Assembly: GCA_023411375.1 (NCBI GenBank)
Contig: JAEYOW010000057.1
Location: forward strand, 1 to 64,000
DNA: 64,000 nucleotides
Direction of reading: 5' to 3'
Origin: Bacillota bacterium
GTDB lineage: Bacteria > Bacillota > Clostridia > Christensenellales > Aristaeellaceae
The first letter of the stretch is position 1. The number at the start of each line of letters is the position of its first letter. The notes below the pieces were generated by a model. That model had not been told where the DNA came from, made no database searches, and saw only the letters and a list, made by a program, of their open reading frames with translations. Shown here in pieces: positions 43,834-51,648 of this stretch. Both the position numbers and the translations under genes were made by a program.

Positions 43834-44841
43834 ATGGAACGGAGCATGAATAACAAGCGCTTTGTGGCGGGTATTGACGGTGGAGGTACCAAAACCGCCT
43901 GCATGCTTGCCGATTTAGAGGGAAGCGTTGTTGCCTGCGCCGCCGCGGGAGGTTCAAATCACCAGATCAGCGGTCTTTCTGAGGCAATGGAAAACGTTTG
44001 CCTATCGCTTGATCTTGCCTGCGTACAGGCAAGAATCACGCGCGATCAAATTGCGTTTGTGTTTTTAGGCATGGCGGGCGCGGACGTAAAGGAGGATTAC
44101 GACCTGCTGCGCGGTGGGCTTGGGGATGCGCTTGGCGGCATTCCATTTGAAGTGGTTAACGACAGTTGGATTGCTTTTTCATGCGCGACGGACGCGGACT
44201 GGGGCGCGATTTCCATTTGCGGCACGGGCAGCAATTTAGCGGTTAAGGCGAAAAACGGGGAAGTCTATTCCGTGCGGGCGCTTCGTTATATGCTGGGCAA
44301 TTACGGCGGGGGCCAGCATCTTGCGGAAATGGCGCTGCATCATGCTTTCCGTTTTGACGAGGGTACCGGTATGCCTACTCGGCTTGCGGACGAGCTGCCC
44401 GGTCTGTGCGGCTGCCGATCCATGGATGAGCTGGCCATGCGCATTTACCAGAGCGATTACCGCTATCCGCGTGATTTTAACATTCCCAAGCTGGTGTTCG
44501 ACCTGGCGGCGGAGGGAGACGCGGTTTCCCTGCGTGTGATTCGCCAGATGGGAGCGGAAATGGGCGAGATGCTGGGCAGGCTGATTACCAAGGCGGGCAT
44601 GGCGGAGGAGGCGGTTCCGGTCGTGCTGTCGGGCAGCCAGTACGTCAAGGATGACGAAGGGCTGTTGCGAAAGCCGCTGACGGATTCCCTTCATGCCTTT
44701 GTGCCACGGGCCTGCGTGAAGCTTGCGCAGAGTCCGCCGGTATACGGCGCGCTGATGAGCGCTTTTTCAGAGGTTGGAAAACGTTTGCCGGATGAAGCGC
44801 AGGCGTCGCTGAGAGCATGCGCGGAAAAGGCGTTTTCCTGA
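43834..44841 (+). CDS. BadF/BadG-type kinase (N-acetylglucosamine kinase-like)
   Basis: The product is a 335-residue ASKHA-fold ATPase with phosphate-1 loop GIDGGGTKT (near residue 14), VVNDSWIAF (near 108, catalytic aspartate) and the phosphate-2/adenosine motif SICGTGSN. The group includes N-acetylglucosamine and N-acetylmuramate kinases. Its place at the head of an operon with a deacylase and a PLP lyase supports phosphorylation of an amino-sugar. A start at 43846 is also possible. Two exact copies of the operator GGAAAACGTTTGCC lie within this gene. Confidence 0.87.
   Translation: MERSMNNKRFVAGIDGGGTKTACMLADLEGSVVACAAAGGSNHQISGLSEAMENVCLSLDLACVQARITRDQIAFVFLGMAGADVKEDYDLLRGGLGDALGGIPFEVVNDSWIAFSCATDADWGAISICGTGSNLAVKAKNGEVYSVRALRYMLGNYGGGQHLAEMALHHAFRFDEGTGMPTRLADELPGLCGCRSMDELAMRIYQSDYRYPRDFNIPKLVFDLAAEGDAVSLRVIRQMGAEMGEMLGRLITKAGMAEEAVPVVLSGSQYVKDDEGLLRKPLTDSLHAFVPRACVKLAQSPPVYGALMSAFSEVGKRLPDEAQASLRACAEKAFS
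43989..44002. promoter_or_regulatory. Operator copy 2 (GGAAAACGTTTGCC) inside the kinase gene
   Basis: The 14-bp sequence is identical to the promoter operator, 1261 bases downstream of it. It could be an auxiliary site for repressor looping, as with lac O2. Confidence 0.5.
44776..44789. promoter_or_regulatory. Operator copy 3 (GGAAAACGTTTGCC) inside the kinase gene
   Basis: An exact copy with 20 bases shared with copy 1, located near the 3' end of the kinase gene (encoding VGKRLPD) and 94 bases upstream of the next start codon. Confidence 0.5.
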
Positions 44842-44869
44842 CTGGAGTTGGCGAAAGGAGGGCAAGGAC

Positions 44870-45991
44870 GTGGTTCGGGAAATGTTCCTTTATCCATGGG
44901 ACCTGATGGACGAGGGGGTCCAGCGGGTATCGGACAAGCTTTGCGCATACGGCGTTGAGCATGTGTCCCTCGCCGCGCTGTACCATCAGGCGCGGCTGCT
45001 GCTCCCCCACAACCCAAGGCGGAAGCTGCTGATGCATTCAGGCGGAAGCTGCTATTTCCCTTTTAACGCCGGCGCATATGGCGTGCTCGGGCCCAAGGCC
45101 TCGCCCCTGCTTGCGGACGGTGCGTTCTGGGGCGGTATGCTGGAAGCGTTTGCGAAGCAAGGGGTGAGCGTATCGGCTTGGATGGTGCTGATGCATAATA
45201 GCACTTTGGCATCAGCCTATCCTGAACATGCTTTAATGAACGTATATGGGGACCGTTCTCCCAGCAACCTGTGCCCCTCCTCGCCTGAAGCGCAACGCTA
45301 CGTATGCCGTTTGGCAAAGGATTTGCATTGTTGCGGCGTGGAGCAGATGGATGCCGAATCGCTTGATTTCGCGGGATTTCTGCATGGCGACCACCATGAG
45401 ATGCAGGCATATCAGGACACTGCGACGCTTAACCGTCTGCTGGGGTTGTGCTTTTGTCCACACTGTATGGCTCAAGCGCACGGGCTTGGCATCGATGCGG
45501 AGGCGCTGCGCAGCCAGGTAAGGAAGGCGGCGGACGCGTTTTTGGCCTTTGAAAAGCCATGCCCAGTCGACCAGGCGCTTCTTTCCGCCTACGACGATAT
45601 GCGGGCCCTCGTGATTGCCGGACTGTACAAGAGGATCAGGGACGAATCGGGCTTGCGCGTGCGTCCTATTTTGTGGCTCGCCGGCGGCGCGAATCCGCTG
45701 GACTCCGGCGTGGATGTCCGAAAAATGGATGTGCCGGAGGCTATCGTATGCTATCCGGACGCGCCGGAAAAGACGGAGGCATTCATGAGCCGCGCGCATT
45801 CGTTTGTGCCGGAAGGCGTGTGCCTTACCGGGGGCGTTCGGCTGATGGCACCCCAAACCATCGAGCCCGGACAAGGGCCGGCCTTTGAGCGGGCCTACGC
45901 AAAACAGGGAGTTAACCGGATTGTTTTTTACAACTATGGAATGGCGCCGCAGGCGATGCTTAACGCATTGCTGCAGAGCGGTACGGTTTAA
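44870..45991 (+). CDS. Hypothetical protein, possibly a TIM-barrel glycosidase-like enzyme
   Basis: The product has 373 residues and is soluble, without signal or membrane helix. I do not recognise a named family. LLGLCFCPHCMAQAHGLGID resembles the C-x-C-x2-C cluster of several putative glycoside-hydrolase-like TIM barrels, with SAWMVLMHNSTLA before it and WLAGGANPLDSGVDVRKM after it. Conserved-looking acidic residues are in EQMDAESLDF. It starts at GTG with AAAGGAGGG upstream and is tightly packed between the kinase and a dehydrogenase, so it should belong to the same pathway. Confidence 0.8.
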   Translation: MVREMFLYPWDLMDEGVQRVSDKLCAYGVEHVSLAALYHQARLLLPHNPRRKLLMHSGGSCYFPFNAGAYGVLGPKASPLLADGAFWGGMLEAFAKQGVSVSAWMVLMHNSTLASAYPEHALMNVYGDRSPSNLCPSSPEAQRYVCRLAKDLHCCGVEQMDAESLDFAGFLHGDHHEMQAYQDTATLNRLLGLCFCPHCMAQAHGLGIDAEALRSQVRKAADAFLAFEKPCPVDQALLSAYDDMRALVIAGLYKRIRDESGLRVRPILWLAGGANPLDSGVDVRKMDVPEAIVCYPDAPEKTEAFMSRAHSFVPEGVCLTGGVRLMAPQTIEPGQGPAFERAYAKQGVNRIVFYNYGMAPQAMLNALLQSGTV

Positions 45992-46004
45992 GGAGGGATA
46001 GATA

Positions 46005-46991
46005 TTGCGAATAGGAGTGATTGGTACAGGCGAGATCGCCCTTTTGCACTCTGAGGCGCTCCGGCGCGCCGGAACCGGATTTTCAGCGGCTTACGACGTG
46101 AATGCAGACGCGCTTTCCGGCTTTTGCCGGGCGACGGGCGCAAAGCCTCTTGCCACGGCGGAGGAGTTGCTTACGGACAACACGGTCGATACGGTCTTTA
46201 TCTGCACGCGCCACGACAGCCACGTGCCGCTTGCGGTACGCGCACTGGCGGCGGGCAAGCGCGTATTTATGGAAAAACCGCTTGCGCTGAGCCTCGTCGA
46301 GGCGCAACCGCTTTTGGATATGACGGAAACGGATGGCCGCCTGTTCGTGGGGTACAACATGCGCCACACGCCAAGCATGCACACCTTCAAGCGGCTCCTT
46401 TGCGCCCATGGCGCGCAGATCGAAAGCTTCCGTGCAAACATGACGGCCGCGCCCTTTATGGAGGGGTGGGCAAGCGATCCGGAAACGGGCGGCGGCGTGC
46501 TGGTCTGCGAGGGCTCGCATCTGTTTGATCTGATCTCCTATACGCTGGGCATGTGCATCGAGGCTGTCATGGCCGTTACAAGTAGGGTACGCGTGGGAGC
46601 GGAGCGTTCGCCGGATTTGGCCGCGTTACTCTTACGGCTGGATAACGGAGCGGTGGGAACGCTGCTGCTACATGACCGGGGCCACTATGCCTTTCATGTG
46701 GAGCCGGGCGGTAAGATGGTCAATCTGACGGTTTACGGTCCGCAGGGCACTTATTCGGCGGACGCATATGGTTCGCTGCGCTATGGCGACGAGGCAGGCT
46801 ACCATGAGGAGCGCTCTGTGAAAGGTACTGACCGTGTGCGTGATTGGGGCTACGAGGAACAGGCGAGATTGTTTGTAAGCGGGGGAGAGGGGCTATGCAC
46901 GCTCCGCCAGGCCGCGCGTGTAGCTGCTGTGGCGGACGCCGCCGCGAAGTCGGCTTGCATAGGACAATGGGTTCAGGTAAAGCGGATTTAA
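46005..46991 (+). CDS. Gfo/Idh/MocA-family oxidoreductase (first of three)
   Basis: The product is a 328-residue NAD(P)-dependent sugar dehydrogenase-like protein. The Rossmann motif GVIGTGEIALLH is at the start, and MEKPLAL (near residue 93) carries the catalytic lysine of the EKP motif. GSHLFDLISYTLG (near 174) provides the conserved Asp/His. It starts at TTG, with AGGAGGG 7-8 bases upstream. Two more members of this family lie in the operon, so several oxidation or epimerisation steps on a sugar ring are likely. Confidence 0.9.
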   Translation: MRIGVIGTGEIALLHSEALRRAGTGFSAAYDVNADALSGFCRATGAKPLATAEELLTDNTVDTVFICTRHDSHVPLAVRALAAGKRVFMEKPLALSLVEAQPLLDMTETDGRLFVGYNMRHTPSMHTFKRLLCAHGAQIESFRANMTAAPFMEGWASDPETGGGVLVCEGSHLFDLISYTLGMCIEAVMAVTSRVRVGAERSPDLAALLLRLDNGAVGTLLLHDRGHYAFHVEPGGKMVNLTVYGPQGTYSADAYGSLRYGDEAGYHEERSVKGTDRVRDWGYEEQARLFVSGGEGLCTLRQAARVAAVADAAAKSACIGQWVQVKRI

Positions 46992-47045
46992 CGGGCGGGA
47001 CGGCAGGAAAGCCCGCAGCCGGATGAACGACAGGAGGGTTTGAAT

Positions 47046-48251
47046 ATGACCATTCAGGAAAAATTTGGATTTCGAAAAGTGCTGAACACACGCGGTCCGG
47101 CTACGATTTTGGGCGCAGCGCGCGTCGGGGAGGAAATTCGTCAGGATATTTCCGATATGCTGGGCCAGTCTGCCGAAATTTGGGAGCTTCAGCGCCGCGC
47201 AAGCGAGTCGATTGTCCGCCTGACAGGCGCGGAGGCGGGCTGCGTGGTTCACTGTACCTCGGCGGGCATGGCGGTCGCGACCGCCGCGGCGCTGACAGGC
47301 CGGGACGCAGCGAAAATCAAAGCCCTGCCTGATATTACCTGGCCCAGGCGCAAGGTGATTATCCAGAAGGGACAGGTGACCGGCGCCGGCGACTGCCCCG
47401 TTTGGCAGGTAATTAAGATGTGCGGCGCGGAGTATGTGGAGATCGGTGAAGCGCTGGACTGCGCCACCTTCCACCTGAGGGCCGCGCTGGATGATACCGT
47501 GGCTGCCGCCTTTTATGTGATGGAGGATACTTTCGCGCCCAACCTGTTGCCGCTTGAAACTTTCGTGGAAATCTGCCACGAGAAGGGCGTGCCCGTTATC
47601 TGCGACGCAGCGTACCTGACCGATTTTAAAATGCTTGCGCGTCTTGGGGTTGACATGGCTATCTACAGCGGGCACAAATGGCTGGGCGGATGCACCAGCG
47701 GAATCATCGCCGGTCGAAAAGAGCTCGTGCACGCCTGCTATATGCAGGAGATGGGCATCGGAAGGCCGATGAAGGTAGGCAAGGAGGGAATCATTTCCGT
47801 AATCTCCGCTATCGGCCACTGGCTTTCGCGGGACGAAGACGCTATCCGCGCCGTTCAAACCGAGCGGGCGGATGAAATTCAAAAGCAGGTGGAGGGGCTA
47901 CCCGGAGTAAAGTGCCAGGTAATCCGCTCGCTGTACTCACCCTCCGTACGTTTGCATGTGGATATCGACGAGAAGGCAGCCGGGATCGCCGCCTGGGTCA
48001 TCAATGAGGAAATGGCCCGCCTCGATCCGGTGATCATGACGGACGACTACTACGTCAACCAGGGTAAAATCATTTTTGACACGGCCTATTTGGATAAGGG
48101 CGACGGCGAGCTGATCGGCCGGGTGCTGCGCGAGTATCTGACCGGCGCGCGCAAGCCGGAAAGACGCGCGGCAAAGGCGGTGCCGCGCACGCGGCAGGAT
48201 ATCCTGTACGATTGGTTTGACCAATGGCTGGAGGGCGATCCAAGGGGGTGA
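47046..48251 (+). CDS. SelA-like PLP-dependent enzyme (D-glucosaminate-6-phosphate ammonia-lyase-like)
   Basis: The product is a 401-residue fold-type I PLP enzyme. SGHKWLGG (Lys211) holds the cofactor, with the aspartate in VPVICDAAYLTDF and the phosphate-site residues in VVHCTSAGMAVA. It belongs to the SelA-related group, which includes the ammonia-lyase DgaE and sugar-acid enzymes, not selenocysteine synthesis: there is no selB or SECIS context. The start at 47046 follows AGGAGGG. Release of ammonia from an amino-sugar acid would give an enamine, which fits the two RidA proteins downstream. Confidence 0.85.
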   Translation: MTIQEKFGFRKVLNTRGPATILGAARVGEEIRQDISDMLGQSAEIWELQRRASESIVRLTGAEAGCVVHCTSAGMAVATAAALTGRDAAKIKALPDITWPRRKVIIQKGQVTGAGDCPVWQVIKMCGAEYVEIGEALDCATFHLRAALDDTVAAAFYVMEDTFAPNLLPLETFVEICHEKGVPVICDAAYLTDFKMLARLGVDMAIYSGHKWLGGCTSGIIAGRKELVHACYMQEMGIGRPMKVGKEGIISVISAIGHWLSRDEDAIRAVQTERADEIQKQVEGLPGVKCQVIRSLYSPSVRLHVDIDEKAAGIAAWVINEEMARLDPVIMTDDYYVNQGKIIFDTAYLDKGDGELIGRVLREYLTGARKPERRAAKAVPRTRQDILYDWFDQWLEGDPRG

Positions 48252-48255
48252 GCCG

Positions 48256-49269
48256 ATGCGCGTAGCGCTGGTTGGGTTTTCACAGGGATATTATGCGGTT
48301 GAATACACGCGCTATCTGTCACGCCTGCGCGAAGCGGTAATCACGGCCGTCTGTGATTTGGGCAAGGATGAAGCGTATGTACGCTCATGCGCGTTTGTCG
48401 AGGCTGGGGTTTTTGCGCGGGAGATGGGCGCGCCCCTTACGCATACGTTGGAGGAAACGCTCGCGACAAAGCCGGAGGCGGTATTGCTTTGCTGCGAGAC
48501 GGCGGAGCACACATCACTGGCGGAAAAGGTGCTGGCAGCGGGCGCGCATGTGTTCGTTTCCAAGCCTCTGTGCTTTTCCTCCGCACAAGCGGACAGGCTG
48601 GCTGACGTCCTCCCGGCGGGTTTAAAGGTTGTGTGCGGTCAGCCGCTGCGCCATGAGGATGGCGTGCGGGAACTGTTGAAGCGGATAAACGAGGGAGAAA
48701 TAGGCCGGATATACTCCGTGCGCGTGCGTCTGTGCCATGAGGCGATGATCCATCAGGCTTGGGAACGGGACAGCCGGCTGAGCGGCGGGCCGTTGGGCAC
48801 TTACGGCGTGTATCTGTTCGATCTTGCGCATGCTTTTTCCGGCGTAAAGCTTGATCGCCTGTACGCGGTGGGACAAAACGCGGCGACTGCTGAAATCAAG
48901 GATATGGATACCGTCAAGATCCTTGCGGTAGGCGGTCGGATCCAGTTTTCGCTGGAGCTGTTTAGCGCCGTTGGAACCCCAATGCCCTTTTTGCATGCGG
49001 AGATCGTGGGGGAGCGCGGTATGCTGGAAACAGGATATGAGAATCCCGCAACTGTGGCGCGTATGAGCGTAGGGACAAAGCCGGGTATGCTGCGCACCTC
49101 GGATATGACGCGCGGGGAAATGGAGCATTTTCTTGCATGCGTGAGTGGAAAATGCCAGCCCTGTTGCGGCGTTGAGGATATGCGCTATATCACCCGGTGC
49201 ATTGAGGCTACGCGGGAAAGCATCAGGCTGGAAACGCCCGTAATGGTAAGAAAGGTGGAAAGGCCATGA
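48256..49269 (+). CDS. Gfo/Idh/MocA-family oxidoreductase (second; SKP instead of EKP)
   Basis: The product has 337 residues. The N-terminal segment VALVGFSQGYYAVEY is a divergent Rossmann motif (GFSQG instead of GxGxxG), and the usual EKP motif reads SKPLCF: the lysine is kept but the glutamate is lost. It is more diverged than its two neighbours and may bind NAD(P) differently or be non-redox. The start at 48256 lies five bases after the previous stop. Its end overlaps the next gene by four bases (ATGA). Confidence 0.87.
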   Translation: MRVALVGFSQGYYAVEYTRYLSRLREAVITAVCDLGKDEAYVRSCAFVEAGVFAREMGAPLTHTLEETLATKPEAVLLCCETAEHTSLAEKVLAAGAHVFVSKPLCFSSAQADRLADVLPAGLKVVCGQPLRHEDGVRELLKRINEGEIGRIYSVRVRLCHEAMIHQAWERDSRLSGGPLGTYGVYLFDLAHAFSGVKLDRLYAVGQNAATAEIKDMDTVKILAVGGRIQFSLELFSAVGTPMPFLHAEIVGERGMLETGYENPATVARMSVGTKPGMLRTSDMTRGEMEHFLACVSGKCQPCCGVEDMRYITRCIEATRESIRLETPVMVRKVERP

Positions 49270-50231
49270 AGCGCAGATGCGTTGTGATCGGCTGCGGCTG
49301 GGCGGGACAGTATCACGCCCGCACGGTCAGCGAAAGCGCCGTCGCGGAGCTTGTTGCGCTGGTGGAACCTTCGCCAATCCGCGCAAAAGCTGTGGGTGCC
49401 GAACATGGCGTGCCCGTGTATGCGGACCTAGAAAGCGTGCTTGCGGGCGAGCGGTTCGATACGGCGATCGTCGCGACGCTGCCCACACTGCATTACGAAC
49501 AGGTAAGACGGCTGCTGGAAAGCGGCAAGGATATCCTGTGCGAAAAGCCGCTTTGCCGGAGCTCGGAAGAAATCCGGGAACTAAAGGTGCTGGCGGAGGC
49601 GCGTGGACTGCGACTGGGCGTGGTATTTAACCAGCGCTACGGACACGCGGTACAAAAGGCGAAGGAGCTGCTTAAGCAGGATGCCACGCCCAGGCACCTG
49701 ATAACCGCAAGCATGTATCAGGACTTCCCCAAAAGCCCTGGCGGGCATATCGGCGAGCTGTTTCTTTTGACGGACTCCTGCTGCCACCTTCTGGATTTGA
49801 TGACCTATCTGGCCGGGCCGGCCATGGCCGGTTTGGCCATCGGCAGTAAAAACGAGCTTGGGGTGTATACGGACGTGACTGCATCTCTGCGTTTTATGGA
49901 CGGCGGAGTCGGTTCGCTCACCCACAGCGCCTATGGCGGTAGCCTGGAAACCCAGCATCCCTTCCAGCGGATCGATATTCATACGGAACAGGCGCGCTAT
50001 TGTGTGGAAAGCTGCGTGGGAAAGCTTACGGTATACCCACACGGCTCCCAGATGCGGGAAACATATATTCCGCCGGTGTTTGAACCTCATGATTACGGAG
50101 TGACAATGACGCGCGCGTGCCGGATGTTTCTAAATGCGCTCCATGATGGAAGCCCGCTGCCGGCTTCGGCGGAGGATGCGTACCGGAACATGGTTATGAT
50201 CGAGACGCTATGCGACTCGATGATAAGATAG
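49266..50231 (+). CDS. Gfo/Idh/MocA-family oxidoreductase (third)
   Basis: The product has 321 residues with a standard Rossmann motif VIGCGWAGQYHAR and CEKPLCRSSEE (near residue 95) with catalytic lysine; HIGELFLLTDSCCHLLDLMTY supplies the second conserved set. Translation is coupled to the preceding gene by a 4-base overlap. By analogy it oxidises or epimerises a sugar, sugar acid or amino-sugar using NAD(P). Confidence 0.9.
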   Translation: MKRRCVVIGCGWAGQYHARTVSESAVAELVALVEPSPIRAKAVGAEHGVPVYADLESVLAGERFDTAIVATLPTLHYEQVRRLLESGKDILCEKPLCRSSEEIRELKVLAEARGLRLGVVFNQRYGHAVQKAKELLKQDATPRHLITASMYQDFPKSPGGHIGELFLLTDSCCHLLDLMTYLAGPAMAGLAIGSKNELGVYTDVTASLRFMDGGVGSLTHSAYGGSLETQHPFQRIDIHTEQARYCVESCVGKLTVYPHGSQMRETYIPPVFEPHDYGVTMTRACRMFLNALHDGSPLPASAEDAYRNMVMIETLCDSMIR

Positions 50232-50314
50232 ACGTTGAAGAAGGAAAGGAGGATATTTAGCTTCCCTGTTACCCCACTGAGGACAATACTATGAAAAAAG
50301 AAGGAGACATCAAA

Positions 50315-51571
50315 ATGAGAAAATTACTGAGCGTGTTTCTTGCTATCGCGCTTTGCGCGACCCTGATGATTGGCTCTGCCTCCGCGGAGGAGCAGATTAA
50401 GCTGACGTTCCAGTACATCGGCGGCACAGTGCCTGCGCAGGATGCCGTCATCAACAACGCTATCGAGGCCTTTAACAAGGAAAACCCCAACATCACCGTG
50501 GAACCCATCTATATCGACTGGGGTAACGGCCACTCGCAGTTTTACAACGCGGTGATGGCCAACACCGCGCCCGATATCGCCATGCTGGGCGGCACCTGGT
50601 GTGTGGAATTCATTGAGATGGGCGCGTTCGCACCCATTACCGACTATGTTTCTCCCGAACTGATGGATTCGTTTATTCCCGCGGGCTTTGACGTGATGAC
50701 CGGCGCGGACGGTGCGATCTACGGCTTGCCGTGGGACGGCTGCACCTGGGGCGTCATCTACCGCACCGATCTGTTTGAGCAAGCCGGCATTGAAAAGGTA
50801 CCCTCCACTTGGGACGAGCTGCTGGAGGCCGGCGAGAAGATGAAGGCCATCGATAAGTACCTGCTTACGGTTTCCTGCTCCGGCTATGAAGTGGATGATT
50901 ATTATCTGCCCTTCCTGTGGCAGGCGGGCGGAGAAATATGCGAGCGCGACGAAAACGGCAAGTGGATCAGCACGATGGATTCCGAGGAAAGCCTTGCCGC
51001 CGCCGAATTCTACACCAAGCTGGTAAACGAGGGCTACATGCCCAAGGAAATCACCGGAATGGATTTTGAAGCGGTGCTTAACTCCTTTACCGCGGGCGAC
51101 ACCGCCATGATGGTCGCCGGAATGTGGAACATTGCGACGCTGAAGAGCATGCCCGAAATGGAGGGTAAATGGATGACCGCCAACGCATGGGCGGGTCCCG
51201 GCGGAGCCGCCGCGCTCAGCTATCCCAACACCGTGCACATTTCCGCCAGCGGCGCCAACAAGGAAGCCGCCGGTAAGTTCCTGGAGTTCTTCTATAACGA
51301 GGGTTATTACGACCAGTATACCATCACCTCCGGCGTATTCTCATTTACCAAGGATTTTGTGAATACCGAATATGCCAAGGATCCCATGCTGGCTCCGTTC
51401 ATTCAGGATTCCGCCGTGGGCCGCAACCGTCCCGCTACCAGCAAGTATGAGGAATTCCGTCAGCTCTACTTCTGCCCGGGCGTACAGTCTATGGTTTCGG
51501 GAGACATTACCCCCGCGGAGTTCTGCGAGCAGATGGCAGCCGCGTTTAACGAACTGCACGCTGAAGAGTGA
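50315..51571 (+). CDS. ABC transporter substrate-binding protein (family 1, MalE/UgpB type)
   Basis: The product has 418 residues with a signal peptide of about 25 residues (cleavage after GSASA). The one cysteine in the signal core (IALCATL) is not in a lipobox. It is a family 1 binding protein (FQYIGGTVPAQDAVINNAIE, then the MLGGTWCVEF and GLPWDGCTWGVIYR segments, then MVAGMWNIATL). The start at 50315 follows AAGGAG. It works with two MalFG-type permeases downstream; no ATPase gene is present in the operon. Confidence 0.92.
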   Translation: MRKLLSVFLAIALCATLMIGSASAEEQIKLTFQYIGGTVPAQDAVINNAIEAFNKENPNITVEPIYIDWGNGHSQFYNAVMANTAPDIAMLGGTWCVEFIEMGAFAPITDYVSPELMDSFIPAGFDVMTGADGAIYGLPWDGCTWGVIYRTDLFEQAGIEKVPSTWDELLEAGEKMKAIDKYLLTVSCSGYEVDDYYLPFLWQAGGEICERDENGKWISTMDSEESLAAAEFYTKLVNEGYMPKEITGMDFEAVLNSFTAGDTAMMVAGMWNIATLKSMPEMEGKWMTANAWAGPGGAAALSYPNTVHISASGANKEAAGKFLEFFYNEGYYDQYTITSGVFSFTKDFVNTEYAKDPMLAPFIQDSAVGRNRPATSKYEEFRQLYFCPGVQSMVSGDITPAEFCEQMAAAFNELHAEE

Positions 51572-51587
51572 CCTATTAACAGTTGGT

Positions 51588-51622
51588 ATCCCGTTCCGCG
51601 TCAGGATGGCGCGGAACGGGAT
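51588..51622 (+). other. Intercistronic GC-rich hairpin after the family 1 binding-protein gene
   Basis: ATCCCGTTCCGCG (51588-51600) pairs perfectly with CGCGGAACGGGAT (51610-51622), 13 bp with a 9-nt loop, 16 bases after the stop codon. No T-run follows. Confidence 0.75.
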
Positions 51623-51648
51623 GCAACGGGAAAGGAGCGAAGCCCAGC

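Noticed and set aside
47046..48251. Selenocysteine synthase SelA
   Set aside because: No selB, selD, tRNA-Sec or SECIS element is nearby, the protein is shorter than SelA, and the neighbourhood is catabolic.
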